The translations under genes were made by a program, and so were the position numbers. Below are positions 1-10,292 of a stretch of 64,000 bases of DNA, piece by piece. Location: positions 558,001 to 622,000 of the forward strand of contig OZ037869.1 in the NCBI GenBank assembly GCA_964035575.1. The letters are read 5' to 3'. Source of the stretch: Rhynchopus sp. YZ270_cl-10. Lineage: Eukaryota > Euglenozoa > Diplonemea > Diplonemida > Diplonemidae. The first letter of the stretch is position 1; the number at the start of each line of letters is the position of its first letter. The notes beneath the pieces are model-generated. The model was not told where the DNA came from. It ran no database searches and saw only the letters and a program-made list of their open reading frames with translations.

Positions 1-354
1 AGATTCCCACCGAAAATGAGGGAGAACCCCCTTTTGCGCACAACACTGAGAGAAACCCACGGAGGTCTGGCTACCACAACACCAGCAGTCTCTATTTTAT
101 TTTACATCCACAATACACATTTTTTTCCCCCTTTCTCTTTCGTCCAACGAATTCTGCATCAAAGGGGTAGGAATCAGGCAAATATTACCTTCACAACACA
201 CAGTACCACTCCCCTTCCGCCACCTTCCCCCCCCTCTCCCACAACCCAACACACACCACCCCTCCCCGAAACTCGTAAGGCTGATCAAAAAAAAAGCGAA
301 AGTGACAAAATGATTTTGGGGGCAAACCTGGGGGTTTTATTGTTGTTTTTTTTC
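1..354. other. Left-edge spacer, no gene seen
   Basis: Downstream flank of the first minus-strand gene. It is rich in C/T runs on the plus strand (A/G on the transcribed strand) and has no open frame with believable composition. It probably holds the 3' UTR and end-processing region of the gene ending at 355. No promoter, RNA gene or known repeat family is recognisable. Confidence 0.5.
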
Positions 355-2612
355 TTATCTTTGCTGGGAGTAAGAGCCGGGTCTGTAGGTGGCAGACGAG
401 GCGGCGGAGGGAGGGACGAAGGGGGCGGCGGTTGCTGTGAGGCTGGAGGTGGTGAGGTTGGAGGCTGGGTATGCTGCAGCCTGCGGGTGGGCATGAGGCA
501 CCGGGTGGGCGTGCTGTGGATGCTGGTGGTATTGGGGGTGGAACTGCTGGTGCTGCTGGTGCTGTGGGTAGTACGCATGCTGCTGTTGGGCATGCTGCTG
601 GTAGTACATCTGCTGTTGTTGCGGATGGTGGTGGTGCGCATGCACTTCTGGGGTAGGCTGAGTAGGCTGTGCAGGGGCAGGGGTAGGATGAGGTGTGTGG
701 TGGTGCTTTGCGGGTGCAATCGGTGCGGTCTCCACAGTCTGTGGTGTGGAGGTGGCGCCTGGCCGTTTGCTGCGGGGCACGTATGCGCCGGACATAACAC
801 CGCCTCCGCCGCGGCTTGGTGGGACGTATGATTTGGGTGCGGCGCGTGCCTTTTCTTCTGCCTCTGCCTGGAGGCGGGCCTCCTCAGCCGCAGCCTCTGC
901 CTCCCGCCTGCGCTTCTCCTCTGCTTCTTCTTCAAGGCGGCGTGCTTCAGCCTCGGCCCGCAGCCGTGCCTCTTCCTCTGCCCGCCGGCGCTCCTCCTCC
1001 AGCTGCTGCTGTCTGCGCACCTCCTCCTCCTCACGCCGCTTCTTCTCCGCAGCCTCAGCCTCCGCCTGCAGACGCACCTCCTCCTTCCGACGCAGCTTCT
1101 CCTCCTCCTCCGCCTTCACGCGTGCCTCCATCTCATCCTGACGCTTCTTCTGCAGCTCCGCCCGTTCCTTGCGGCGTGCATCGTCGTCGTCTTTCTGTGA
1201 GAGTTGTTGGTGAAAGTAGTAAAAAGCAATGTCGCTACATACGCTGGACCCCATGCGGCGACCTGCTGCCACAAACTTCCCGGTAGTCTTCGTCTTCTGT
1301 AGTGTGGACGTTTTTGGGAAATAAAAGTGGAAGTTGTTGATGCAAAAGGCTGGCCAAGAGAGGGTAGGTAAGACCCTCCTTAACGCGATTGGGCCACATT
1401 GATCACCGTTTAATCGCATCAGTTACCCTTAGATGACTGGTCTCAGAACAAAGACAACACTTTGACAACTTATACGTCATCTGTCAACATACCTCCTGCT
1501 CCTCCTCATCCCTCGCGGCGAGGGCGGCGAGCTTTTCCTTGAGACGTTCCGCCTTCTCCGCGTCAGTCTCGACGACAAGCTCCTTCTGTGCAACAGCGGC
1601 ACCACCCTCACGCTTGCCGGCTGCCCAGCTGTTGGGGTTCTTTGGGAGCGCGTCTGCAGCAGGGGCGTCGAAGGCTTTCTGGGTGGGGGGCTGGTAGCCT
1701 CCGGTCTTGCGCTCGGGCTCGGGCTGCGGGGTGATCTCTTGTCTGGGGTCGGAACGCCAGTCGGAGGAGCCAGTAGATGCAGCAGGTGGCTTGTCGTCCG
1801 TGGAGACGTCGATAGGCTTGCGCTCGGCGTTGCCTGTCGACGGTGTCCGTGCACCACCACCAGGACGCCACGCATTTGCAGACGCAGCCAGCGGCTTGGC
1901 CGGCTCGACATCGCCAAGCGCAGCAAGCTTCTCCGCAGCACGTTCCCTCCGCAACCGCGCCTCCTCATCCACCTTCTTGTTAAATGCGTCGCTCTGTATC
2001 GCTGTTCTTGCGCCAGGCTGAGAAAAGTTAAAAAAATCGTAACAATAAAAAAAGAGCGAACCATACCTTCCACGCCAACTTTGAGCCACCACCCGCTGCC
2101 GCAGTCTCGGCAGCCTTCGCCTCATCGGCCTTCTGTTGCGGGGTCTTCTTTGCCTCCTCCTCACGCTTTGCTTCTGCCTCCTCGAGGGTGAGCCATTCGA
2201 CTTTTGCGATTTCGGCTTTGTTTTTGCGGCGCTTGATCTCTTCTTCGCGAAGCTTGCCTGCACCGGGGACGTACTTGGTGGGGGCCTTCACGGCGGGGAC
2301 ATCGCCGGCAGCCTCGGCTGCCTCCTTCTCCTCTTCTGCGCGCTCCTGGGCGACGGTCGCGGCACGGTCGTGGTACTTCCACACAGGCTCGTCACCCTCA
2401 GTGTCCTTCTCGTGCTCCATCTTCGCTTCGACAGTGACCTCTCCTGCATCGTTCGACTGGATCACCAACGACACCGGCGCGTCTGCCACTGCCCCAAACG
2501 CCCCCGTCTCCTCACCGTCCTCACCAACCGCAAGCTGGTCCACAACATCCTTCTTCACCTTCTTCTTCGCGGCCTTCTTCTTCTTCTCTTTCTTGTCAAA
2601 AAATGCGTCCAT
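355..2612 (-). CDS. CDV3-like low-complexity protein
   Basis: Three exons, read leftwards: 2612-2067, 2017-1493 and 1194-355, giving about 636 aa. Both introns (2018-2066 and 1195-1492) start GTATG, end CAG and lie in phase 0. The protein opens MDAFFDKKEKKKKAAKKK, which resembles the start of animal CDV3 (a Phe-Phe followed by a Lys block). It repeats short 'KYVPG', 'YVPPSRGG' and 'YVPRSKRPG' motifs like CDV3's 'YRPPGAR'. The middle and C-terminal parts are Glu/Lys/Arg/Ala-rich and should form long charged coils; the tail is His/Gln/Pro-rich (about the last 150 residues). CDV3 itself is poorly understood. A translation-factor scaffold of the eIF4B/eIF3a type is the main alternative. The exon structure is firm; the family call is tentative. 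Confidence 0.7.
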
Positions 2613-2895
2613 CGTGTTTGATTCCCCTTTGATGACTGCAAAAAATGAGGGATTAATATTGTGAAGAGAAACAAAAAGTTACCATTTTTTAACAGTGTTG
2701 TCGGAGGAAGAGGAGGAGGTGGGTGGAGGTGGCGGGGGGTTTTTTTTTTGAATAGTGCTGCTAGAGGCGTTTTGTTGTGTAGTTTGTTTGTTTGTTTGTT
2801 TTCTTTTCCCCCAGCTTCATTGTTCCCTCCCTTCTCCCCCTTTTTTAGACCCCGCGTTGGCGATGAACACAGGGGAGGAGAAGAAGTTAAAAAAA

Positions 2896-2945
2896 AGATT
2901 GAAAAAGATGAACCTAAGCCTTGCCTCAATCACCTAGAAGGCAAA
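2896..2945 (+). repeat. Family 3 repeat (CTAAGC hairpin)
   Basis: A diverged copy of the 45-50 bp family whose core reads GATGAACCTAAGCCTC and ends near TCACCT, flanked by A-rich DNA. Better copies contain a CTAAGC...GCTTAG stem. Confidence 0.6.
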
Positions 2946-3023
2946 TCTGCTTCCTAAAAGAAAAAGGGAAAGAACCGAAAAGAAAAAAAAATGGCTCGCG
3001 TGGCACAAATTGCGGGCGGGGAA

Positions 3024-3090
3024 AAAGTTGACGTGAAATACAACAGCCCTCTCGTGACAGTGTACCTTGGTGACCGGCTGTACCGGGATG
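3024..3090 (+). repeat. Family 2 repeat, 3'-truncated
   Basis: Reads AAAAGTTGACGTGAAATACA then CCCTCTCGTGACAGTGTACC, and stops inside the GGCTGTACCGGG part. The full-length copies at 20537 and 44277 continue through a GGGGTG-GA-CACCCC hairpin. Confidence 0.75.
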
Positions 3091-3142
3091 GGGAAAAAAA
3101 AACTGTGTTGTATTGACGTCTACGGACGAAGGCAGAATTTTT

Positions 3143-3200
3143 CTTTTCCGATAAATTGTTGGAGTAGTGTAGTTGCCTCGGGTTGTGTTGCCACAGTTAT
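3143..3200 (+). repeat. Family 4 repeat (TAGTGTAGTTG box)
   Basis: Contains TTGTTGGAGTAGTGTAGTTG followed by CCTCGGGTTGTG. The segment TAGTGTAGTTG fits the RNA polymerase III box A consensus TRGYNNARNNG. Nearly the same sequence lies inside an intron of the AGC kinase gene at 34732-34790. Confidence 0.7.
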
Positions 3201-4282
3201 ACAACCTTCACTGTCTTTCTTCACGAAGTTCCGCAAAGAGAGAAATACCACTCATATAAAGCAAAGAAATAGCAACTCTGATAAGAAAAGAGGTTTTTTC
3301 AATTACCCTGTTGGAGGGGGGATGATTGGCGACCGTATCGGCAAGAACTATTTCTCCTTTAAGCTGCGCTTGTAAGTAAAAAAAAGGGAACCAGGGAAGA
3401 CCAGATAGTATAAAATAAGAGAAAAATAATGGATGCAATCTACGCACCATTTTTTTTATCATATCGTGACAATAATGCAGGAAACAATGCCTATATTAAC
3501 TCCACCTTTAGAATTCGACGAGGCTCAGACAACACAATTTTTAGACACGCACACACATCCCTGCGTTCCAGGTAAACAAGGAACTGAAACGCAAAGAGAA
3601 GGGTTTTTTAAAAGATGAGAAAAGAAAGCATGGATATGAATCGCCCGTTTGCAGTTATCTCAGAGGGGGGAAAAAAACATGTGGTCAACGAGGGGGGACA
3701 ACATCGTATCGTGAGCATCTTGTTGCAGGTCCGGAGAGCCTCGGGTGACTGCAACCAACTACAACCAAGATCAGGGGTTTCCACACAGCGTATAACTTTT
3801 GTCCACAAAAAACGAGCCTAATGTGAGGGGAGGTCATAACCTCCCCCAAAGCATCGCATCTAAAATACCACCAGGGACAAATTTCACCAAATGCTCAAAT
3901 ATTTGAGAACGTTTACTTTTTTGGTAAAACGAGGGGCGACAGAGGCTAGAGAAAAAAATAAAGGGGGTCGTACACATGTGGTTTTTTGTAAACATTTGCA
4001 GACGTTGCAGGGAAAGCAGCTGAGAGAGAAGCTTTCCGGATACCATGTTCCGTCCATTTTTTTTTTTTTGTCGCATTTATTGCACTATACCCTACCCCCA
4101 CCCACACGCACCGTATTTCCCCTCCCACACCCCATTCCCCCCACAAATCTAAAATACTATTAGCCTATTCCTTGCAGTGGTCGCGCTAATTATGGGAAAA
4201 AATGGGGAAAAAATGGATTTCGGGTACGGAAAAACGTTCCTTGAAAAGGTTAGCTGGGGAGGCCCGGAAACCCCGTTTTGTG

Positions 4283-4903
4283 GCATTTCCGGGCCAATCC
4301 CGGCTTGTGGTGGGGTATATACGGAAAAATGGACAAAATTTTAGTGACTTAAATTTTCGCAAAATATGAACCCATACTCGTAAACAAGGGTCATTTTCAG
4401 GAAAATTCGGAAAATTCCGAGATTTGGAAGCAATTTTTCTCCTGAAAATCAGTGGGTTTTCAGCCCCAAAACATACCGCGATTGGAATTTCCGGAATCCG
4501 TCCGCGCTGTGGTGGGGTCACTTTGCCGAAATGGCCAATTTTTTGGTTTTGGTCAAAATCCATGTGGGTAAAGAGGGCCAATGTAAATCCCACAACCAGA
4601 TTTTCTCTCCCTGATCCTGAACGTCTTGCAACATGAAAATGCGCGAAAACACCGGCATTTGCATTTCCGGAATTCGTCCGTTCTGTGGTGGGGTCAATTT
4701 GCCGAAATGGACAAGTTCTTGGTTTTGGTCAAAACCCGTCAGTGTAAGGTAAAGGGGGCAAGTGTTTGCCTGTAGAAACTGGAAGGGAACAGGCAGCGCC
4801 GCAGGCGCACGGTAACCAACTTTTTTTTTTTTTTTCCTTTTCTTTTTTCTCCTCTTTCTTTTGACTTTCCGAGCCAATTGCGTTCCACGGCGGGGTCACA
4901 TGT
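4283..4903 (+). repeat. Degenerate repeats about 180-200 bp apart
   Basis: Four diverged units start near 4283, 4485, 4664 and 4866. The best pair (4485-4561 and 4664-4737) shares ATTTCCGGAAT, CGTCCG, CTGTGGTGGGGTCA, TTTGCCGAAATGG and GGTTTTGGTCAAAA. The outer two keep only the TGGTGGGGT or CGGGGTCAC part. It looks like the remains of a small satellite array. Confidence 0.6.
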
Positions 4904-5210
4904 ATATGCAAGTCCACTATGTGGTGGTCTTACTCAACAATATTAGAACTTCTGGTTTCTTAATGAAATCCCCGTACTGCAAAAAAAAAACGTTCCTACC
5001 AAAACCCCCAAAAATCCCGGGATGAGGGATGGACTTTAGCGCGAGCTCTGATTCCTTGGATGGGGTTTTTTTTTACTGATCATCGGATTTGGTTCGCGTG
5101 TCTTCTTCTGCGAGAACCTGTTGTGGTGTTGATGATGGTTTTTTTTTATAATGTAGCCACCTCCACTCCTTGTCATTGTTTTATTCTATCTATGCCTGCT
5201 CTCATGTGAA

Positions 5211-5341
5211 AGAAAGTTGACTTGAAATCACAAAGTTTTCTGAGTGTACCTTGGTATATGACTGGGGTGGACCCCAACCATGCAGTCCTACAGAAAAGTT
5301 TTATAAGATGAAACGAAGTCTCTCGTGGTTCACCTTTGATC
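5211..5341 (+). repeat. Family 2 and family 3 repeats head to tail
   Basis: A family 2 copy (5211-5292, AAGTTGACTTGAAATCACA to CCATGCAGTCCTAC, with an internal deletion) is followed directly by a family 3 copy (5293-5341, AAAAGTTTTATAAGATGAA to TTCACCTTTG). This is the only place where two families abut without a spacer. The pair also lies in the likely 3' region of the PARP-like gene. Confidence 0.65.
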
Positions 5342-6973
5342 ACAATCGGTTTTGTAAAGGGTTTGTCTTGCATACCTCAAACACGTATTCAGGACACAGC
5401 TGGGATTCGTCGAAGAGAAACCATTCAAGAAACTCAGGGGAGCTGTGGCTGTCGAACCCGTCGGTAGGGTCGATGGCACCGCAAAGCTCCTTGATGTGCT
5501 TCGACTTACCGGGAAGGGTGCGGAAGCAGATGGTCTTGACTGTGTCCTGGGGCTTCAAGGCAACAATGTTGTTCGCGTATTTCAGGGTGTAGTCGGCGTA
5601 CCGACTCACGTAGACGCCTTTCTTGTTGGACCCGAAGTACCCATCATCTACCTGCTTTTTGCATTTATTCAGTTTGTGTTTGAATCGAAGCAAGCTTGTG
5701 GTCAGAATGCCTTTGCAGTTGCGCGGGTGTGTGCCGTGGAAAGAAACACGTTCACGCACGTCCTTCAACTCGCGGTCCTTAGCAAGAAGCTGCCGCATCA
5801 GTTCAAAACGGCATTCAAGAACTTCGTTTTCAACACGCTCAGCACCCACTAATATGAATCGGATCGGTTTTTGGCCCTTTTTGATTCGTTTTCCGACGTA
5901 ATCTTCGTTGCGACCCTGCAAATGGTTTGTTTGTAATAAAAAAAACAATGAAAACTAGAACAACACCACATCAACCATACCTGCAGATTTGCTGCAAACC
6001 GTTCCTCGAGGTCCCAGAACTCTTCGGTGTCCTTGTCTATTTTCTCGACCGTGACCTCGCCGTCTTCGAGTGGGAAATCGTCCAGCGTTTTGCCCTCTAC
6101 TTTGTTAAGGATGTAACGTCTCCGCATTTCCTTGCGGGTACCTTGTTGCGGGACGACGAGGAGTGAGTCCGACTGCGACGGCGTGAGCGCGGGAAGGTCC
6201 TCTGGCCGCTTCTCTGCGTCTCTGGGCTTATCGTTATGCCGGGAGCGACGCTGCCCGGAACCACGCTTGTAGAGCGAGACGTCCACTCCAGCTTTTATGA
6301 GGATCTCTTCTACCTCCTTTTGGAAATGCTCTGAATCATACCCGGGGATGCGTGGATCAAGCGAGGCTATGTGCACCGACGCCTTATCACTAAGCGCACG
6401 ATCCGCAACGGTCCGCAACGCCCTCGAGCACGCTGCACTGTCAAACGGCGGCACCACCTCACCTCGCGCAGGCTTCACCTGGCACAACGCTGATGCGATC
6501 ACCACACTATCCTGCACACCAACAAACTGCACCGTCCCTATCCTCAACGTATGCTGATGAGAGTCATGCTGGTTCCGCGGTTCTGGACCAAAATTGGTAG
6601 AAATACGTCCCATAGAGCCTTTTGGAGACCATTGCAGACCTTTTGCGACGGAGTGGAAGATGATGCGGGGTCCGGCACCGGTGGGGTTGGTTGCGTCACC
6701 GTCTATTTCGGAGAGGATGCCGGGTGTTGGTGGTGGGGCGGTGGTGGTGGGGGAGGCAGTGCCGTTGTTGAGCTTGGACTTCTTGACGGGTGGGGGGGCG
6801 GCTGTGGAGCTGCTGTCATCGTCGTCATCATCGTCATCGTCGTCGTCTTCAAACCGCCGCTTCAAAGCATACCGCATATCTGCCACAGTCCGCAACGGTG
6901 CAATCCCCTTCTCCTCACAAAGCTCCATCAACTCCGCCTTCCGCATCTTATCAATCCCAGCAACGATAGACAT
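5340..6973 (-). CDS. SAP-macro-PARP-like ADP-ribosylation protein
   Basis: Two firm exons, 6973-5981 and 5915-5340, with a 65-bp phase-0 GTATG intron. The start at 6973 gives MSIVAGIDKMRK. Residues 7-40 form a SAP-like DNA-binding helix pair, followed by an Asp run. Residues about 115-250 match the macro domain of the ALC1/CHD1L type, ending ASVHIASLDPRIPGYDSE in place of ALC1's ASVHLPRIG. Exon 2 holds a PARP-like catalytic fold: SFHGTHPRNCKGIL carries the His, and KGVYVSRYADYTLKYA the Tyr of the H-Y pair. It ends near SQLCPEYVFEV. The combination suggests a nuclear enzyme that binds and makes or reads ADP-ribose at DNA lesions. A GAG|GTATGC donor at 5375 may splice on to a short last exon; otherwise translation ends at 5340. 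Exact activity (mono, poly or none) cannot be told. Confidence 0.75.
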
Positions 6974-7083
6974 TGTCTCTCCGTCCCCACCACAAAACCG
7001 TGCTGAGGGGTGTTGCCTGAAGGGGGAAGGGGAGGGATAAATCAATAATGAACTCAATGCTATGGGGATGCTAGCAATCTTTT

Positions 7084-8241
7084 TCAAAACCAATCCCTCG
7101 CTTGGATTTCCAATTTATTTCGTTGCACCTCTCTAAACGCAGCACGGACTGCAGGAGGTGGGACCCCTATAAAGCTGTCAAAGATGAGCTGTACTTTATG
7201 AAAACTTTCCACCCCATATATTTGAATGAGAAGGGCAGGGAGACGCCCGGTCACGTCATCCTTAATCACACCCCCCTCCTCCAGGAAGGTATACAGAGCT
7301 TGGGCTAGGGGCAGTGCGGGGCGTCCCAACGACGCACAACATTCCATCACTGCCACCCCTAACGCAACCTCCGCCACCTGCAGCAGCACTTCACAGGCCA
7401 TTTCGAGCAATCCAACAACCTTCCCGGCACGACCTGGGGTCGTCACAGCGAGGCACATCACCTTCTGCAGTACACCCCGCGACGCGCACCCCGCTTCTAT
7501 CTCGCGCACCAACACATCCAACCCACGCCGTACCCCCACCACATCGCGCTCTGCCTTACAAAGCTTGAAATACTCTACAAATCTATCCCCCCCGAAGAAC
7601 GGTGCAGACAACAAAAGATAACCCTTTGCAACATCTCCAGATGCCACCGCATACCCGATCTGTCGTTCCGTTGGTCTGTCCATAAGACGCAAGCATGAAA
7701 GGCAAAACCGCATCCATCCGTGGAATACGGAGAGCAACATCGCAACTTCAAGGGGACGGTCAGAGATGTGGTCGGTTTTAACAGCAAGACTCCGAAAAAT
7801 CTGCAGAACCCGCGTGGTATCCCCGAGGCGTGCATAAATGCTAGCCATAGTACAATCCAAATTCTCGCTTGAGGGGTGAACCTTTAAGGCGATTTGATAA
7901 AAATACTCTGCATCGTCTACACGACGCAAAGAAGCGAACCTCTTCATCACAGTCGCGTAAACCCCTACACCCATGATGTGCCCCTTCTCCGCCAGCTGGA
8001 ACAATCTCCGCTCTACACAAGGTCGTGTCACGAAGGCCCCCTTTTCACGAAAAAACTCAACAACAATTGGGCACGTCTCCCGAGCATGCTTTTGCCGCTC
8101 AAAATAGAATGTGCTCCCAGAATGGGGGGCCGTGTTGTCATATTCGAGTACCCGCCCTTCACGGTTCACCGCAGAACCAACAATAGATAAAACCTCTTTC
8201 CGTGTGCTATCAACTATATTAGAAACGCAGGATTTAAACAT
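7084..8241 (-). CDS. Helical-repeat (PPR/TPR-like) protein
   Basis: A single uninterrupted frame of 385 aa starting MFKSCVSNIV, ending 110 bp before the next gene downstream begins. The sequence is a run of amphipathic helices: GVGVYATVMKRFASLRRVDDAEYF and similar pairs spaced 30-40 residues apart resemble the A/B helices of pentatricopeptide repeats. The repeats are too diverged to count. PPR proteins usually bind organellar RNA, but no clear transit peptide is visible. A TPR-like scaffold is equally possible. It is among the few intronless genes of this size here. Confidence 0.6.
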   Translation of the reverse strand: MFKSCVSNIVDSTRKEVLSIVGSAVNREGRVLEYDNTAPHSGSTFYFERQKHARETCPIVVEFFREKGAFVTRPCVERRLFQLAEKGHIMGVGVYATVMKRFASLRRVDDAEYFYQIALKVHPSSENLDCTMASIYARLGDTTRVLQIFRSLAVKTDHISDRPLEVAMLLSVFHGWMRFCLSCLRLMDRPTERQIGYAVASGDVAKGYLLLSAPFFGGDRFVEYFKLCKAERDVVGVRRGLDVLVREIEAGCASRGVLQKVMCLAVTTPGRAGKVVGLLEMACEVLLQVAEVALGVAVMECCASLGRPALPLAQALYTFLEEGGVIKDDVTGRLPALLIQIYGVESFHKVQLIFDSFIGVPPPAVRAAFREVQRNKLEIQARDWF

Positions 8242-8440
8242 TTCAAATCATCGTTGGCTCCCGTCAGTTAGTCTATAGAGAGGGCCGTCAATGTGGGGGA
8301 GAGAGGGGGTTTAATGAAAAAATTGGTTTGAAAAAATAATGGTTGGTTCTGTATTGGCTTGCTTTTTTGCCGAAAAAAGGCATTTTAGTTTGGTGATAAC
8401 ACTGCCAAAGCTACAAAAAGCAATATTGCTTTAACTGGAG

Positions 8441-8794
8441 GTGTGGAGGCCGCATTTGCAAGACAAATGGACCCCACCCCCAAAAATGAACATCAAAACA
8501 CTTCTTGATGCAAGAGTGACTCGTGACATCCTCTGTAAGCAAGCGGGAAAACGGAACTTTCCCACGACTGTGGTGAACATGAGGAACATGGCGCTCGCCA
8601 TTCAAGATGACGACATGAAAACGGGATATTACTGTGCCAGCTTCGTGGTCCCGGAGACGTTCCTCTGTTGCATCCACCTTGAGCGCAACCGCCCGTCGGC
8701 CCTTCGGGCTTTCTTCAACTCCGCAGCCAGATGTGCGACAGTATTGGGGTTCGACACCCTCATGGAGAAGATGGCCGCTAAGATGGCCGCTTAG
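8441..8794 (+). pseudogene. Possible decayed plus-strand ORF
   Basis: A 117-aa plus-strand frame containing MNIKTLLDARVTRDILCKQ and SALRAFFNSAARCATV, ending KMAAKMAA and stop. Coding-like composition continues past the stop in another frame to about 8900 (RYWADVHLPSG). It is the wrong strand for this array and matches no family I know. A worn piece of a DNA transposon is my best guess, though a chance frame cannot be excluded. Confidence 0.3.
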
Positions 8795-9702
8795 GATGGC
8801 AAGTCGCACAGCACCCGCCTTCTGACGCTGAAGCGGTACTGGGCCGACGTGCACCTCCCTTCTGGCGCCCGTAGATTTGGGCATTAAGCGGCAGAAGCGG
8901 AAGAGATCATCAACGCCACCATCATCGTCGACACTGCCAAGGAAAAGGAGGAAGGCTGCTCCCGCATCTCCAGATGATTTGCCATCACCACCTCCCTCAA
9001 GAATATCTGCATCGAAATCTTATGTTGACCCGGCACAAACAGATTGTGGAGTAGGATGAGGAGCTGGACCGTGTAGCTCAGGTACTCGGTGGTACGAGGG
9101 TGAAACAGATGGGTGAGGGGAAGCGATAAAAAAAGGGGCTTTTTTTTTTTGTCCTTCTTTTGAGAAATAACGTACATTTTTTTTTTTTTTTTTGTTTGGT
9201 TTGGGAAATAAAGCGCAATCTACCTCCCTCATGTCTTCCCCTTTATTAAACAAAAATAAGTATTGATGCAGGCACCTCCGACTGACCTACGTACGATGAC
9301 AGCCAAAAAAAAAGTATTTCAACATAATGCATTCACTACATTGGGAGCATAGGGAGAGGGGGGGGAATTATTTTTTCTACACATCCTCGGCTGGACGTTA
9401 AATTGCATCCGGGGGCCTTTTTTGTGGCACTTCCTCCTGAAACTCTATGAAGGTCTCTGACGGTGAAAGGTGCTGTGACGGCTTCCCTACACAGTGAAAA
9501 AGGCCGCAGTGGGAAAATGGTTAGGTGTCTCCGTAATGGCAAGCCACTCCCAAAAGGAGAGAAACGGCACCACAGATGGATATCTGGATTTTCTTAGTGC
9601 TGTGGGTAAGCTCCACGAGGAAGCGAGGAAAGTCCCTAAAAAAGAGAAAAAAGAAAAAAGGGCGGTCTTTGTACATCCATAGCCTTAAGTTCAAAAGAAG
9701 AA

Positions 9703-9745
9703 AAGTTTATAAGATGATCCTAAGCCTCTCGTGCTTAGTCACCTT
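9703..9745 (+). repeat. Family 3 repeat
   Basis: A good copy: AAGTTTATAAGATGATCCTA then AGCCTCTCGTGCTTAGTCACC. CTAAGC and GCTTAG pair across a 6-8 nt loop. A-rich sequence lies on both sides. Confidence 0.75.
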
Positions 9746-10292
9746 TAAAGAAAAGAAAACAGTAAATGGGGGGAGGGAGAGGCATGCACTTTTTATTCTA
9801 AAAAAAAGATCTAAAATAGGCCTAGAAAACACCACATATGGTGCTGTTCCTTCCCCTCCCCCCACCCCCTCATTGCAACACAGGGTGCCGCCATTTTTTG
9901 TACTTTAAAACAAAAAATCTCGCTTGAGAGAGTTTATCCCCCCCTCCATACACAACACAAAACATAGGGCCATATCCATATGTAAATTCATGACGATTCA
10001 GATCAATATCATGACAAGGTCCGCACCTCAAAATGGACAGATAATCTCTATGCTCTGTTTCTAAGGGTAATGATGAATGAGAGGTTTTTGAGCCTCAGGG
10101 GGCAAGGAATTGCATAGATTTGTCGGTTTTGCTCGGTGTCCAAAGGCAAATGCGACAGGCCATCTCTTGCATAGGTATTACTGAGAGTTTCCCGTAAGAT
10201 GCCAAGCAACTCAAGGCTCAAAGCATTGCCGTGCAATCGTAGAGGTGTTGCCTGCAGGGCGGCAAGAAAGGCTGTGTACTCCTCTCTATGTT

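Larger units (their letters stand above)
2613..5339. other. Repeat-rich spacer without genes
   Basis: 2.7 kb between two minus-strand genes. It holds copies of four interspersed repeat families (2896-2945, 3024-3090, 3143-3200, 5211-5341) and a set of degenerate repeats about 180-200 bp apart at 4283-4903. No open frame has coding character. Much of the rest is homopolymeric or purine/pyrimidine-skewed. Confidence 0.6.
8242..10292. other. Spacer with plus-strand coding relics
   Basis: No minus-strand gene. Between 8441 and 9060, and again near 9390-9640, the base composition rises to that of coding DNA on the plus strand, but no frame stays open long. A family 3 repeat sits at 9703-9745. A short motif at 9262-9290 (TGATGCAGGCACCTCCGACTGA) recurs at 32229-32252. 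Long A and T runs fill the rest. Confidence 0.5.

Noticed and set aside
285-1286. Plus- and other-frame open stretches over the first gene
   Set aside because: They overlap the well-spliced minus-strand gene and consist of low-complexity shadows of its Glu/Ala codons.
8411-9177. Minus-strand genes opposite the plus-strand relic
   Set aside because: Frames lack ATG starts and have arginine/histidine-rich shadow composition. The plus strand looks more coding-like.
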